A stretch of DNA of 64,000 nucleotides from a virus: positions 1 to 64,000 of IMG/VR virus record IMGVR_UViG_3300017971_000284. The stretch is one strand, 5' to 3'. Positions 1-7,193 of this stretch are shown here, piece by piece. The notes beneath the pieces were generated by a model. That model saw only the letters and a program-made list of their open reading frames with translations, did not search any database and was not told the DNA's origin. Made by a program: the position numbers and the translations under genes. Position 1 is the first letter of the stretch; each line of letters starts with the position of its first letter.

Positions 1-121
1 GGAAAAAAATGGCAAGAAGACAAAGGCGCAGAAGGGGCTGGGATGAATATTCCACCAAAAGCTGCTTTGGGGGAGAAGGTCATAGCAGCAATTGGGATTA
101 GGATTGATTTAACCATAAACC
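1..121 (+). other. Possible 3' end of an upstream small gene, frame unresolved
   Basis: The first 120 bases are open in more than one frame. An ATG at 9 gives a 30-residue Arg-rich peptide ending in TAG at 99-101, while the first frame runs on unbroken to 285 across a hairpin and into the next gene. The purine-rich start and the hairpin after it suggest the tail of a small gene, but the true frame cannot be chosen from this window. Confidence 0.2.
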
Positions 122-137
122 GCCCGCTCCGGCGGGC
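122..137 (+). repeat. UUCG-type hairpin module, copy 1
   Basis: GCCCGC-TCCG-GCGGGC forms a 6-bp GC stem with a 4-nt loop. It lies in a repeated intergenic module (TTTAACCAYAAACC, hairpin, GGGGAAC) that also occurs at 645-690. It has no T-run, so it is more likely an mRNA-stabilising or processing hairpin than a terminator. Confidence 0.6.
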
Positions 138-157
138 CAACGAAATGGGGAACGGCA

Positions 158-340
158 ATGAAAAGAATCATAGTAGAAAACACGCAAGAGGCCAGAGAAG
201 AAATGAAAAAGGCAAGATGCGACTTCGAGCATGTCGCATACAATCACAAACCAGGAACATATCTGAGAAGCATGAACAATCCTGAAGAAGAAATCATAAT
301 AGAAATAGCCGATGGACACAACGAAAGGGGAGAAAAATGA
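158..340 (+). CDS. Hypothetical protein, 60 aa
   Basis: This is a small charged protein of unknown function that starts MKRIIVENTQEAREEMKKAR and shows no membrane segment or metal motif. The start is supported by GGGGAAC about 10 bases upstream, part of the repeated hairpin module. Its end overlaps the next gene by four bases (ATGA), so the two are probably translationally coupled. It belongs to a run of small genes ahead of the structural genes. No family was recognised. Confidence 0.55.
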   Translation: MKRIIVENTQEAREEMKKARCDFEHVAYNHKPGTYLRSMNNPEEEIIIEIADGHNERGEK

Positions 341-648
341 AATACGAATTCGCAAAAGATGGGAACTCGTTTTTTACACAGGAAGTAATTAATAAAGATC
401 GATGCCTTGCTCATGTCGCGTCTCAAATCGGAGGCGCAAATCGTAATTCGTTTACGGTTGAGGCAGAAAATCGGAACGAAGCGTTTGAAAAATTTTTCGG
501 GTTTTCCCCGGATGATTCGGTCGATTATCCGGAGGAAGTGGCTCCAAACATGTACACATATGAATCCTGTGATGGCGGCGGATGGGCTGAAAATCCGTAT
601 ACAGAAGAAGGCTATGAAATCAATCCTGCCATTGAAATCGCAGTTTAA
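337..648 (+). CDS. Hypothetical acidic protein, 103 aa
   Basis: This is a soluble acidic protein with many Glu, Asn and aromatic residues. Residues around 45-60 (EAENRNEAFEKFFGF) look like the part of small phage proteins that precedes a helix-turn, but no family was recognised. GGGGAGAAAA precedes the ATG. It is coupled to the upstream gene by an ATGA overlap and is followed by the second copy of the UUCG-type hairpin. Function unknown. Confidence 0.6.
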   Translation: MKYEFAKDGNSFFTQEVINKDRCLAHVASQIGGANRNSFTVEAENRNEAFEKFFGFSPDDSVDYPEEVAPNMYTYESCDGGGWAENPYTEEGYEINPAIEIAV

Positions 649-657
649 CCACAAACC

Positions 658-673
658 GCCCGCTTCGGCGGGC
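658..673 (+). repeat. UUCG hairpin module, copy 2
   Basis: GCCCGC-TTCG-GCGGGC differs from copy 1 only in the loop, here a true C(UUCG)G tetraloop. Conserved flanks on both sides (TTTAACCACAAACC before, GGGGAAC after) show that the whole intergenic module, not just the hairpin, was duplicated. Confidence 0.6.
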
Positions 674-701
674 ACAACGAAGACATAGGGGAACTCGTGA
701 G

Positions 702-896
702 ATGTTCATAATAAAATACGGTGAAAAATTTTTCGACGGCAATCAATGGGCGGATGAGTATCCGGAGGCGGAAATATGGGATGAACAGGAAGAAGCGGAG
801 AGAGTTTGCGCCAATATTGGCGGGGTTGTGATTGAAAATTATGGTTATGTGGATGAAAGAATCGTTTTTGATTCGGAATGTGATATTTTGGTATAA
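702..896 (+). CDS. Hypothetical acidic protein, 64 aa
   Basis: This small, very acidic protein (FDGNQWADEYPEAEIWDEQE near the N-terminus) has no recognised family. GGGGAACTCGTGAG upstream supplies the ribosome-binding site, the same arrangement as for the gene at 158. A strong 11-bp hairpin follows it directly. Function unknown. Confidence 0.55.
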   Translation: MFIIKYGEKFFDGNQWADEYPEAEIWDEQEEAERVCANIGGVVIENYGYVDERIVFDSECDILV

Positions 897-901
897 AAGC
901 C

Positions 902-928
902 GGGCTTGGTTGTGACGCAACCAAGCCC
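902..928 (+). other. Perfect 11-bp intergenic hairpin
   Basis: GGGCTTGGTTG pairs perfectly with CAACCAAGCCC around the 5-nt loop TGACG. It starts 6 bases after a stop codon and has no T-run, so it may be a 3' protective hairpin or part of a larger structured leader with the hairpin at 953-972. Confidence 0.6.
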
Positions 929-952
929 AATGGGAAGAAAACTTGACGAGAA

Positions 953-972
953 AGGCGACGATCGTGTCGCCT
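953..972 (+). other. Second hairpin in the same leader
   Basis: AGGCGAC and GTCGCCT form a 7-bp stem with loop GATCGT. It lies 24 bases after the previous hairpin and about 80 bases before the next gene, so the 897-1053 spacer looks like a two-hairpin 5' leader. No recognised RNA family. Confidence 0.45.
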
Positions 973-1053
973 ATGTTCAAATCGATAAATCTTATGTGTT
1001 TGCGGAATCGTTCTATGCTATTAGGAAAAGGAATTAATAAAGGAGAAAAAGGT

Positions 1054-1350
1054 ATGTTTACTCATCGATTTGATGGGGTGTTAAAAATGGAAAGGGTCGA
1101 TGGAATGCTTAGGGCGACCCATGTCCAGACGATTCCGATGCCGCCGGTAGGTACTATGTGTACGTTTACCGGAGGCGGCCTCGGAATGAGACCGATGAGG
1201 CCGGACGAAAAAATAAAACCTGTTGTTGTTTCGTCCGGAAATCTCCGTGGAGCACTGCACGGAAGGCCGATAAAGAGCGGCGGCTATTTTGAATATATGG
1301 GAAAAAAGGATGGGCAACATTTTTTTAAAGAAAAAGGAGAAAAAAAATGA
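1054..1350 (+). CDS. Hypothetical basic protein, 98 aa
   Basis: This soluble basic protein has a Pro/Gly/Met-rich middle (TIPMPPVGTMCTFTGGG) and a Lys-rich end. The reading frame is open from 943, but AAAGGAGAAAAAGGT lies directly upstream of ATG 1054 and the upstream extension crosses the hairpin at 953-972, so 1054 is the better start. The stop overlaps the next gene by four bases. No family recognised. Confidence 0.55.
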   Translation: MFTHRFDGVLKMERVDGMLRATHVQTIPMPPVGTMCTFTGGGLGMRPMRPDEKIKPVVVSSGNLRGALHGRPIKSGGYFEYMGKKDGQHFFKEKGEKK

Positions 1351-1610
1351 AAGACAAATGTCCTTATTGCGGGAATGAATTGCAGGCTAGCGACTGGCCC
1401 TTTGCCGGAGCGAGCGGATCATGCATAAATTGTTGGGACTCCGGGATAGTTCCAGGTTCTCCGGGATATCAGGAACCAGGATGCGGCGCGTGCATTGATG
1501 AGAACGGAGAGGAGTTTATCGATCTCTCTTCAGTAGCTCAAGCCTGCGGAGTTTGCGGATGCGATGTCGGGGAATCTCGGACTTGTCCGGGATGTAACGC
1601 GAACATTTAA
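1347..1610 (+). CDS. Small zinc-ribbon protein, 87 aa
   Basis: The protein carries several Cys pairs: CPYC near residue 5, a pair near residue 29, CGAC in the middle, then CGVCGC and CPGC at the C-terminus, so at least two zinc ribbons are likely. Such small treble-Cys proteins are common in phage accessory regions and usually bind nucleic acid or protein. AAAAAGGAGAAAAAAA precedes the start. A long-range RNA stem begins just after its stop. The specific role is unknown. Confidence 0.6.
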   Translation: MKDKCPYCGNELQASDWPFAGASGSCINCWDSGIVPGSPGYQEPGCGACIDENGEEFIDLSSVAQACGVCGCDVGESRTCPGCNANI

Positions 1611-1616
1611 ATAAAA

Positions 1617-1717
1617 TTCAGAATCCCCGGCGTAGATATGGATTCCGGCAAGCTGGCCGTGAGACAAGCGGAGGCAACCCGGATACCCATACCGGGAAAC
1701 CGAGTCGGGATTCTGAA
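1617..1717 (+). ncRNA. Candidate structured leader RNA with 11-bp closing stem
   Basis: TTCAGAATCCC (1617-1627) pairs perfectly with GGGATTCTGAA (1707-1717), enclosing 79 bases. Inside, CCCGG (1678-1682) pairs with CCGGG (1692-1696). GAATCC at 1621 can instead pair with GGATTC at 1640, giving an alternative fold. The element fills the gap before the gene at 1748 and is far more GC-rich than its surroundings. No known riboswitch or ribozyme was recognised. Confidence 0.5.
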
Positions 1718-1747
1718 ATCCAGGAGCAAGATAACGAAAGGGAGAAA

Positions 1748-2290
1748 ATGGAAACGATGATTGAAATGATAGGAATTGGAAAATTAGAAATAGAAGGAAC
1801 AACAAAAAGCGTCTTTGAATCATATATGAATGCCAAAGGGCATATTTTTACAAACGGCGAAAAATATGCTTTGGTATTCAGAACAACAGCGGGATTAAAG
1901 GTTATTGTCCGAGAAAATTTGGAAGAAGCGGTCCGAAATGTTGCCCATAGTTTGAATATGATTATAGATGATTTATCCACTTGTAAGATTGAACACAAAT
2001 GGATAAAATTATCTTATAATTCCGGTATGACGAGCAATAATTTTTGTCAATATACCGAAAAATATGGAAATTCAGAGGCTGGCTTGCTTCCTATTGGCGG
2101 ATTTTGGACAATCGAACAAATTTGGCCATATACAAATATTGTATTTGGATCAAATTTGAAATGCAAATATTGTGGATGGAGATTTGATGATAATAACCAT
2201 CAATGCAGGCCAAAACCAAAAATCAAAAACATACAAAACACAAATTTCAATGATATTATTGATGATATCAAATTGAGCTTAAAGGAATAA
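1748..2290 (+). CDS. Hypothetical protein with C-terminal zinc knuckle, 180 aa
   Basis: A mixed alpha/beta protein of unknown function. Near residue 137 it has CKYCGW followed by an HxC pair, a plausible C2HC zinc site. GAAAGGGAGAAA precedes the start, directly downstream of the structured element at 1617-1717. One base separates it from the putative transcription factor at 2292, so the leader RNA could control both. Confidence 0.6.
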   Translation: METMIEMIGIGKLEIEGTTKSVFESYMNAKGHIFTNGEKYALVFRTTAGLKVIVRENLEEAVRNVAHSLNMIIDDLSTCKIEHKWIKLSYNSGMTSNNFCQYTEKYGNSEAGLLPIGGFWTIEQIWPYTNIVFGSNLKCKYCGWRFDDNNHQCRPKPKIKNIQNTNFNDIIDDIKLSLKE

Positions 2291-2291
2291 A

Positions 2292-2705
2292 ATGAAAATA
2301 ATTGAACTATCTGAAAAAGTCGGGATAAAGCCTGATACAATCAGGCATGTTTGGACAAACAAATTGGTTGAAAACGGGCATGCCAAAAATATAGGCAATG
2401 GCAAAAAAATTGGGAGATACGATTATTTCGAATCTGCCATTGTCTATATTCAAAAAAACAAAAAAGTCGGGGTTGTAAAAACGACCATCAATAAAATAAA
2501 ACTCCTTGCAACTCCTGAAAAAAACGCCGAATTCAGACGAAAAATGACAAAAAAGGAAATCGATATATTTGATTCAAGAATATATTCCGATTCGCCCACA
2601 ACCTTGCAGGAAATCGGTGATCGCTATGGCATATCCAGGGAACGGATTCGCCAGATTGAAAAAAATATAGTTAAAAAAATGAGAGAATTTTTTATTGAGG
2701 ATTGA
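2292..2705 (+). CDS. Putative phage transcription factor with sigma-70 region 4 domain
   Basis: The C-terminal half (residues about 84-132) matches sigma factor region 4, the helix-turn-helix that contacts the -35 element: MTKKEIDIF, then TLQEIGDRYGISRERIRQIE (residues 104-123), closely resembling the RpoH-type consensus. The N-terminal 50 residues look like a small helix-turn-helix. Regions 2 and 3, needed for -10 recognition, are absent at 137 residues total, so it is not a complete sigma factor. It sits just ahead of the structural genes and is the natural candidate for recognising the unusual conserved -35 elements found before four gene blocks. That link is inference. Confidence 0.75.
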   Translation: MKIIELSEKVGIKPDTIRHVWTNKLVENGHAKNIGNGKKIGRYDYFESAIVYIQKNKKVGVVKTTINKIKLLATPEKNAEFRRKMTKKEIDIFDSRIYSDSPTTLQEIGDRYGISRERIRQIEKNIVKKMREFFIED

Positions 2706-2741
2706 GGATTGGATAGAATAAAAAAAATTTAAAAAAGGGGG

Positions 2742-3137
2742 ATGAAAATGAGGATTAAATACGGGAAAAGAAATGAAAGAATGTTTCGAATGAATTATCA
2801 AGATTTTTTGAAAAGAGTAATTCCTTTTCATCTAAATCCGAAATCAAGAACGGAAAGTCATCGTAGAAGAAAAGCTTTTATCTATTGTTATGAAAACGGT
2901 GTGCCAATTGAAGGAAGCATTGAAAAACAAAAAGAAGAATTGGAGAAAGTGGGAAAAGAAAAGAAATCGGGCGAAAGAACTAAAACGGGAAGAAAAAGAA
3001 AAAAGAAAACAGATGTAATGATGAAGAAGCAAGATATCGAGGAGTGGCTTGATAATCTGAGAAATGATCCGAGTCCTGAAAATGAGATTAGGATCGAAGT
3101 TCTTGAAATAATTTTGGGGCTAAATGTGGCTATTTGA
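2742..3137 (+). CDS. Hypothetical Lys/Arg-rich protein, 131 aa
   Basis: A strongly basic protein with a Lys/Arg-rich middle (residues about 66-95). AAAAAGGGGGATGAAA precedes the ATG. Its ending (EIRIEVLEIILGL) resembles the end of the 24-residue peptide at 53481 (IRVEVLEISKF), a hint of shared origin. It is the last gene before the portal promoter and hairpin. It may bind nucleic acid because of its charge, but no family was recognised. Confidence 0.55.
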   Translation: MKMRIKYGKRNERMFRMNYQDFLKRVIPFHLNPKSRTESHRRRKAFIYCYENGVPIEGSIEKQKEELEKVGKEKKSGERTKTGRKRKKKTDVMMKKQDIEEWLDNLRNDPSPENEIRIEVLEIILGLNVAI

Positions 3138-3192
3138 ATTGCAGAAGGGAGTCAAACCCGCAAAACTTTAAGACTCCATCCGATTCCATAAT

Positions 3193-3221
3193 TTGACATA
3201 ATTTCAAAATTGTTATAAAAT
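3193..3221 (+). promoter_or_regulatory. Sigma-70-like promoter before portal gene
   Basis: TTGACA (3193-3198), 17-bp spacer, TAAAAT (3216-3221). The expected start point, near 3228, falls inside the 5' arm of the hairpin at 3219-3253, so transcripts from here would lack about half of that arm. Confidence 0.65.
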
Positions 3222-3258
3222 CCTCTGAGAAAAATAAACTTTCTCAGAGGATTTTTTT
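3219..3258 (+). terminator. 14-bp hairpin with T-run that also hides the portal RBS
   Basis: AATCCTCTGAGAAA (3219-3232) pairs perfectly with TTTCTCAGAGGATT (3240-3253), loop AATAAAC, followed by T's to 3258. It reads as an intrinsic terminator for the upstream operon. The only Shine-Dalgarno for the portal (AGAGG, 3246-3250, 8 bases from ATG 3259) is inside the 3' arm, so full-length upstream transcripts would be both terminated and untranslatable. Confidence 0.75.
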
Positions 3259-4710
3259 ATGGTTGAAATGCTCTTCAAAAATATGGCAGAGGAAATTGTT
3301 AACGAAACGTTTGCGAATCTGCTGACAATCGAACGCCAACAGGAAATCGAACATATAGGAAAGCGTTGGGATTTCTACGACGGCAATCAGGAAAAATGGA
3401 TTAAGCAATATATTGGCGAAGAAGATGATGAGTGGAAAGAAAAAGAAAAAATAAAACTCAACTATACTCGCCTTGTTGTTGATAAGTACATCGAAGGAAT
3501 TTTTGGCAAACCTGTAAAAGTCGAATTCGAGGACAGATCATATCAGGATATTTGGGATGCAATTATAAGCCCCAGGACGTTTTACGACATTTCTCCGTTT
3601 ATGAAAATGGTCCAAAGAATTGCTGAGATTTCTGACACTTGTGCCATAATAGTCAGAACAAATCCGAAAACCGGCGATATAACTTTTGAGGATATACGGG
3701 GGGAATTTCTTCATTTTGTTCCAAAAGAAAACGATGGGAAACAGATAGGGAGGATTGAAATATCATATCCGTTTGATTCATTTGTTGCTGGTGACAGACT
3801 CAGACACAGGGTGGAAATTTGGGACGAAGAAAGCTACGGAGTTTACATATTTTCAGATAGAACAAAAAAACTTTTATATGCGGATGAGGGCGTCAATCCA
3901 TATGGTTTTATTCCAATAGTTTTATTCCAGCCGAAGAAAGACGACAACACATTTTACGGGCTTACAAATATCGGAGATGTTACGGATATTAATCAATCTT
4001 ATAACAATCTTTGGACTTCTCTTGCCACAATAGTTGAGATGCAATCATTTTCTGTGTTGGTAGTTAAAACTGCCAAGGAATTTAAGGCAGAATTCGGACC
4101 AAAACGTTTTATCAAATTCGATCAGTTGCCAAACGATGAGAGATCCCCGGATGACGCATACTATATTACTCCGAATGCCAAAATCAGCGATGTAAAAAAT
4201 GTTTTAATGATGATGAAATCAGAATTGCAGAATATTTCATCAATGCCGTCTTCCGTAATCCAGACAGGTGATAGCGGAAGTCCGGAATCAGGTTATGCTC
4301 TCAAAATCCGCCAAATGCCACTTGAATCACAATATTTTGACAAAAAAACAACATACGGCCCGAGTTATCTAAGACTTGCCAAAATGTCTGTGATTATTTC
4401 GCTGATTAATCAAGGAAAAAATTATATTCCAGGGTTCAACGATATTATTGCGAATGTGAAATTTGCGGAAGAAACGGTATCCTTATCGCCGAATGAACAA
4501 ATAATGAAAGATGATGCGGATTTAAGAAACAACATTATCACTCCGATAGATATTATGATACGCGAAAATCCGGAAATGACAAGAGAAGAAGCACAAACAA
4601 AATGGCTTGAAAACAGAAAATTTAATGAATCAATCGGAATGGAACAATTTGAAAATACTGAAGATATGATCGGAGAAGATGAAGAAAATGATTCTGAGAA
4701 TACCGAATAG
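3259..4710 (+). CDS. Portal protein
   Basis: The 483-residue length and features fit SPP1 gp6-like portal proteins, the dodecamer at the capsid vertex through which DNA is packaged and ejected. Visible traits are an N-terminal YDGNQ...W segment, the conserved INQSYNNLW helix region near residue 243, the long clip/stem region, and a Glu/Asp-rich C-terminal tail that is typically disordered. It is followed, after lysis genes, by a minor head protein, the expected order. The start at 3259 is the only one with a Shine-Dalgarno (AGAGG), which lies in a hairpin. Terminase genes were not found upstream in this window. Confidence 0.8.
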   Translation: MVEMLFKNMAEEIVNETFANLLTIERQQEIEHIGKRWDFYDGNQEKWIKQYIGEEDDEWKEKEKIKLNYTRLVVDKYIEGIFGKPVKVEFEDRSYQDIWDAIISPRTFYDISPFMKMVQRIAEISDTCAIIVRTNPKTGDITFEDIRGEFLHFVPKENDGKQIGRIEISYPFDSFVAGDRLRHRVEIWDEESYGVYIFSDRTKKLLYADEGVNPYGFIPIVLFQPKKDDNTFYGLTNIGDVTDINQSYNNLWTSLATIVEMQSFSVLVVKTAKEFKAEFGPKRFIKFDQLPNDERSPDDAYYITPNAKISDVKNVLMMMKSELQNISSMPSSVIQTGDSGSPESGYALKIRQMPLESQYFDKKTTYGPSYLRLAKMSVIISLINQGKNYIPGFNDIIANVKFAEETVSLSPNEQIMKDDADLRNNIITPIDIMIRENPEMTREEAQTKWLENRKFNESIGMEQFENTEDMIGEDEENDSENTE

Positions 4711-4807
4711 AAAAATTTATAAAAGGAAATTGTCAGAAAACCATCATAAATGCAATTGTGAATTATGCAAGAAAAAGAAAAAAGATGAAAAGTCCGATAA
4801 AAATTAA
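4688..4807 (+). CDS. Possible small Cys-rich peptide, 39 aa
   Basis: This short frame overlaps the end of the portal gene (in another frame) and the start of the holin-like gene. It begins MILRIPNRKIYKR, has a CNCELC motif and ends in a Lys-rich tail. GGAGAAG lies about 9 bases upstream of the ATG. The Cys motif and ribosome-binding site make it more than random, but the overlaps leave room for doubt. Function unknown. Confidence 0.35.
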   Translation: MILRIPNRKIYKRKLSENHHKCNCELCKKKKKDEKSDKN

Positions 4808-4964
4808 TTATAGAATGATCGCTGTTACGGCAATAATGATTATAACAGTCATATCGATACTTAAATCTGATGATTTTATAACAATAGTTTCGGACGTTTT
4901 GAGTAATTTGTTTGTATTGTTGGGGGTCGAAGTCGGAAATAAAATAGGATCAGGAAAACAATGA
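4785..4964 (+). CDS. Holin-like small membrane protein
   Basis: A protein of about 59 residues with a basic N-terminus, a hydrophobic segment (MIAVTAIMIITVISIL) and a second, weaker hydrophobic stretch near residues 30-48. Small size, position directly before a signal-peptide endolysin, and a short charged tail fit a holin or pinholin, which would permeabilise the inner membrane to time lysis. The frame also permits a GTG start at 4758. Neither start has a strong Shine-Dalgarno. The role is inferred from context; the sequence does not match a named holin class. Confidence 0.55.
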   Translation: MKSPIKINYRMIAVTAIMIITVISILKSDDFITIVSDVLSNLFVLLGVEVGNKIGSGKQ

Positions 4965-4982
4965 TTCTATTTTCGACTATTT

Positions 4983-5519
4983 ATGAAAAAAATAATTTTA
5001 TTTTTATTCTTGTTTCTATCATCAAATTCTTATGCCGGATTAGAGCAAATGCCGATTAATAAAAATGATTTGAGAAATTTAATTGAAATCACACTTAAAA
5101 ATATTGATCTATATTCCGATAGTGCGGTTGAATTGTTAATGGGGACTGCGGCCCAGGAGACACATCTTGGTCAGGCCGGATTGGTTCAAAGGGGAGGAGG
5201 GCCGGCAAAGGGAATATTTCAAATGGAGCCGATTACTGAAAAAGATTTATGGGATCGCATTATCAAAAAACGACCAATGCTTGAATCAAAGATAATCAGA
5301 ACATGCAAAGTAAACGGCCCGAACGAATTACATATGACAGGAAACATTGTTTATCAAATAATTATGACTCGAATAAAATATTGGATTATTCCCAAAAAAC
5401 TACCTGATTCCGGAGATGTAAAAGGCATGGCAAAATATTGGAAAGATTATTATAATACATATCTCGGAAAAGGGAAGCCGGAAGAATTTATCCATAATTA
5501 TAAAAAATATTGTATGTAA
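4983..5519 (+). CDS. Secreted lysozyme/transglycosylase-like endolysin
   Basis: The N-terminus (MKKIILFLFLFLSSNSYAG) is a classical signal peptide, so export by the host Sec pathway is expected, with cleavage after SYA. The mature part has a lysozyme-like pattern: an active-site-like Glu in GTAAQETHLGQ near residue 57 and GGPAKGIFQMEP downstream. The likely role is peptidoglycan cleavage at lysis. It follows the holin-like gene. A secreted endolysin is usually paired with a holin that depolarises the membrane. The alternative would be a virion-associated lysin, but the signal peptide argues against it. The parS-like palindrome starts at its stop codon. Confidence 0.7.
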   Translation: MKKIILFLFLFLSSNSYAGLEQMPINKNDLRNLIEITLKNIDLYSDSAVELLMGTAAQETHLGQAGLVQRGGGPAKGIFQMEPITEKDLWDRIIKKRPMLESKIIRTCKVNGPNELHMTGNIVYQIIMTRIKYWIIPKKLPDSGDVKGMAKYWKDYYNTYLGKGKPEEFIHNYKKYCM

Positions 5520-5535
5520 TGTTTCACGTGAAACA
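5520..5535. promoter_or_regulatory. parS-like palindrome, site 1
   Basis: TGTTTCACGTGAAACA, an exact match to the consensus bacterial centromere parS bound by ParB/Spo0J. It overlaps the last base of the endolysin stop codon. Sites 1 and 3 share the downstream ATTTTTGG sequence. Confidence 0.7.
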
Positions 5536-5555
5536 TTTTTGGATACATTTCAATT

Positions 5556-6626
5556 ATGACCATCACAAACGGCAAAAAATTTTACTCGCTTGCAATAAGA
5601 TCAAGAAAAGATTCAAATAAAATTCTTTCTGACTCGCAAGCTGACATAAATCGATTAAACAATATAATAGATAAAAAAGCATCAACAGAATATATGAAAT
5701 TTTTGTCAGACTTGGAAAAAGACAAAGACAACAGGCTTGCAAATAAAAATTCAAATATCGCGAAAATAAACATATTTTTAAATAAAACCGAAGAGAAGGT
5801 GTTTAATCCGTACAAAAAAAAATATTCAAAAGTTTCTAATTCAACTGTCAGAGATGTTCTAAAGCAAGAGAAAAATTTTATAAAAAGCAGGAACAATCTT
5901 TTCGGATTAGAAAACAAAACGATAATCACAAAAGATTTGAATGCCAGGTTGTCAAATTTGAACAAAGCGTCATTTCAAAGAATAAATCAGACAATAAAAA
6001 AATGGCATGATTTTGCTTATGGTGTTTTTCTTAGAGGGATAACGCAACAACAAACAATTGATAAAATAATTGAGCAATTGTTGACTCAGTTTGGATCGAT
6101 TCGAATAGGTAGTTCATTCGGACAATCGACAGAAGCCGAAATGATCATAAATGCCGTATCGCAAAGAACTGCGTTTGTAATGGAAGATGCGAAGAAACAA
6201 AATTTGAAATGTTGTTGGAACGGTAATCCAATAGACAGAAGAACAAAACCGATATGCCTTGAAGCATCAATTGCAGGTGTTATCCCTGAAAAGCAAATGC
6301 TTGATACTTATGGGCCTCCTCCGAGATATATTTGCCGATGTGATTTGGTTTATACAAGATGCGAATGGAGCGATATAAACACAGGGATCAATCAGACAAT
6401 AGAAGAGAGAAGAATAAAATTAATTGATATATTGAAATCAGATCCGGATTCGTATCAGAAATCATCATGGTTTGCGAATATCAACGGGGAAAAGAAAAGA
6501 ATAATCCCGAATGATCCAACAAGAGCGGCCGGAAAATTACTGTATAAAAACATGGAAGAGATGATCGGATTGCTTGAATCAAATCCTGTTGATGAATACG
6601 AAATCCCAAATCCTGAATCAATATAA
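5556..6626 (+). CDS. Minor head / head morphogenesis protein (Mu gpF / SPP1 gp7-like)
   Basis: The 356-residue protein has the family's C-terminal signature: a conserved stretch NPIDRRTKPICLEA near residue 225, then GPPPRYICRCDLVYT, with paired Cys residues. Proteins of this family are internal minor head proteins that assist capsid assembly or DNA ejection near the portal. Position after portal and lysis genes and before scaffold and capsid fits. The N-terminal 150 residues are Lys/Asn-rich and helical. The start lies 21 bases after the parS-like site, and no strong Shine-Dalgarno is visible. Confidence 0.8.
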   Translation: MTITNGKKFYSLAIRSRKDSNKILSDSQADINRLNNIIDKKASTEYMKFLSDLEKDKDNRLANKNSNIAKINIFLNKTEEKVFNPYKKKYSKVSNSTVRDVLKQEKNFIKSRNNLFGLENKTIITKDLNARLSNLNKASFQRINQTIKKWHDFAYGVFLRGITQQQTIDKIIEQLLTQFGSIRIGSSFGQSTEAEMIINAVSQRTAFVMEDAKKQNLKCCWNGNPIDRRTKPICLEASIAGVIPEKQMLDTYGPPPRYICRCDLVYTRCEWSDINTGINQTIEERRIKLIDILKSDPDSYQKSSWFANINGEKKRIIPNDPTRAAGKLLYKNMEEMIGLLESNPVDEYEIPNPESI

Positions 6627-6682
6627 CTCCATACACCACTGCACATCTGTTTGAAAAATATAAAAAATAATAAACTTTTCTC

Positions 6683-6711
6683 TTGACAAATCCTTTTTTT
6701 GATATTATTAT
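6683..6711 (+). promoter_or_regulatory. Strong sigma-70-like promoter
   Basis: TTGACA (6683-6688), 17-bp spacer, TATTAT (6706-6711). It drives the single gene at 6760, which has its own terminator. Confidence 0.75.
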
Positions 6712-6759
6712 ATATTTAGAACATGGGGAAAAACAACAAAACTTAAAGGAGATTGAAAC

Positions 6760-7167
6760 ATGAAAGAAATCATCGAAGCCATTAAAAATTGGGAAAACTA
6801 CGAATTATGGCTTGATGACCCCACTTTGGTTGTCGCTATTCGTGGCGACCAAGTCTCCTTCAAAGTTGGTGAAAGGATTCCAGAATCGAAATCTCTTGAT
6901 TTTGATGGCTGGGATGAAATCGAATACGGATCGGATGAGTGGGAAAGTCTGGAATCCGTCGGAGGAACATGCGGATTCAAAATAGACCCAAAGGCTTTTC
7001 TTGAAAATCCGGAAGAGGAAATAGAAGCCTGCTACGATCAGGCAACGGACTTCGGTTATGATATTCATGTCATAGTCGGATGGAATTACGGAAGAAAAAG
7101 AGATATAGGGCCTGTTGCGGAAAACGAAATTATCGTAAATTCGGCAAAAGTCATTTATGCCGAATAA
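6760..7167 (+). CDS. Hypothetical acidic protein in an autonomous (moron-like) unit
   Basis: A 135-residue, very acidic, soluble protein with no recognised domain. It has its own strong host-type promoter (6683-6711), a good Shine-Dalgarno (AAAGGAGATTGAAAC) and its own terminator (7194-7225), between two structural genes. This layout is that of a moron, a gene expressed independently of the late programme, often in the lysogen or early in infection. High acidity could suggest a DNA-mimic or anti-host protein, but that is speculation. Confidence 0.65.
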   Translation: MKEIIEAIKNWENYELWLDDPTLVVAIRGDQVSFKVGERIPESKSLDFDGWDEIEYGSDEWESLESVGGTCGFKIDPKAFLENPEEEIEACYDQATDFGYDIHVIVGWNYGRKRDIGPVAENEIIVNSAKVIYAE

Positions 7168-7193
7168 AATAACAATACAAACTTAAATCCATT

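Noticed and set aside
943-1350. Full 135-residue version of the gene at 1054
   Set aside because: The extra N-terminus starts with TTG, crosses a strong hairpin (953-972) and ignores the excellent Shine-Dalgarno before ATG 1054.
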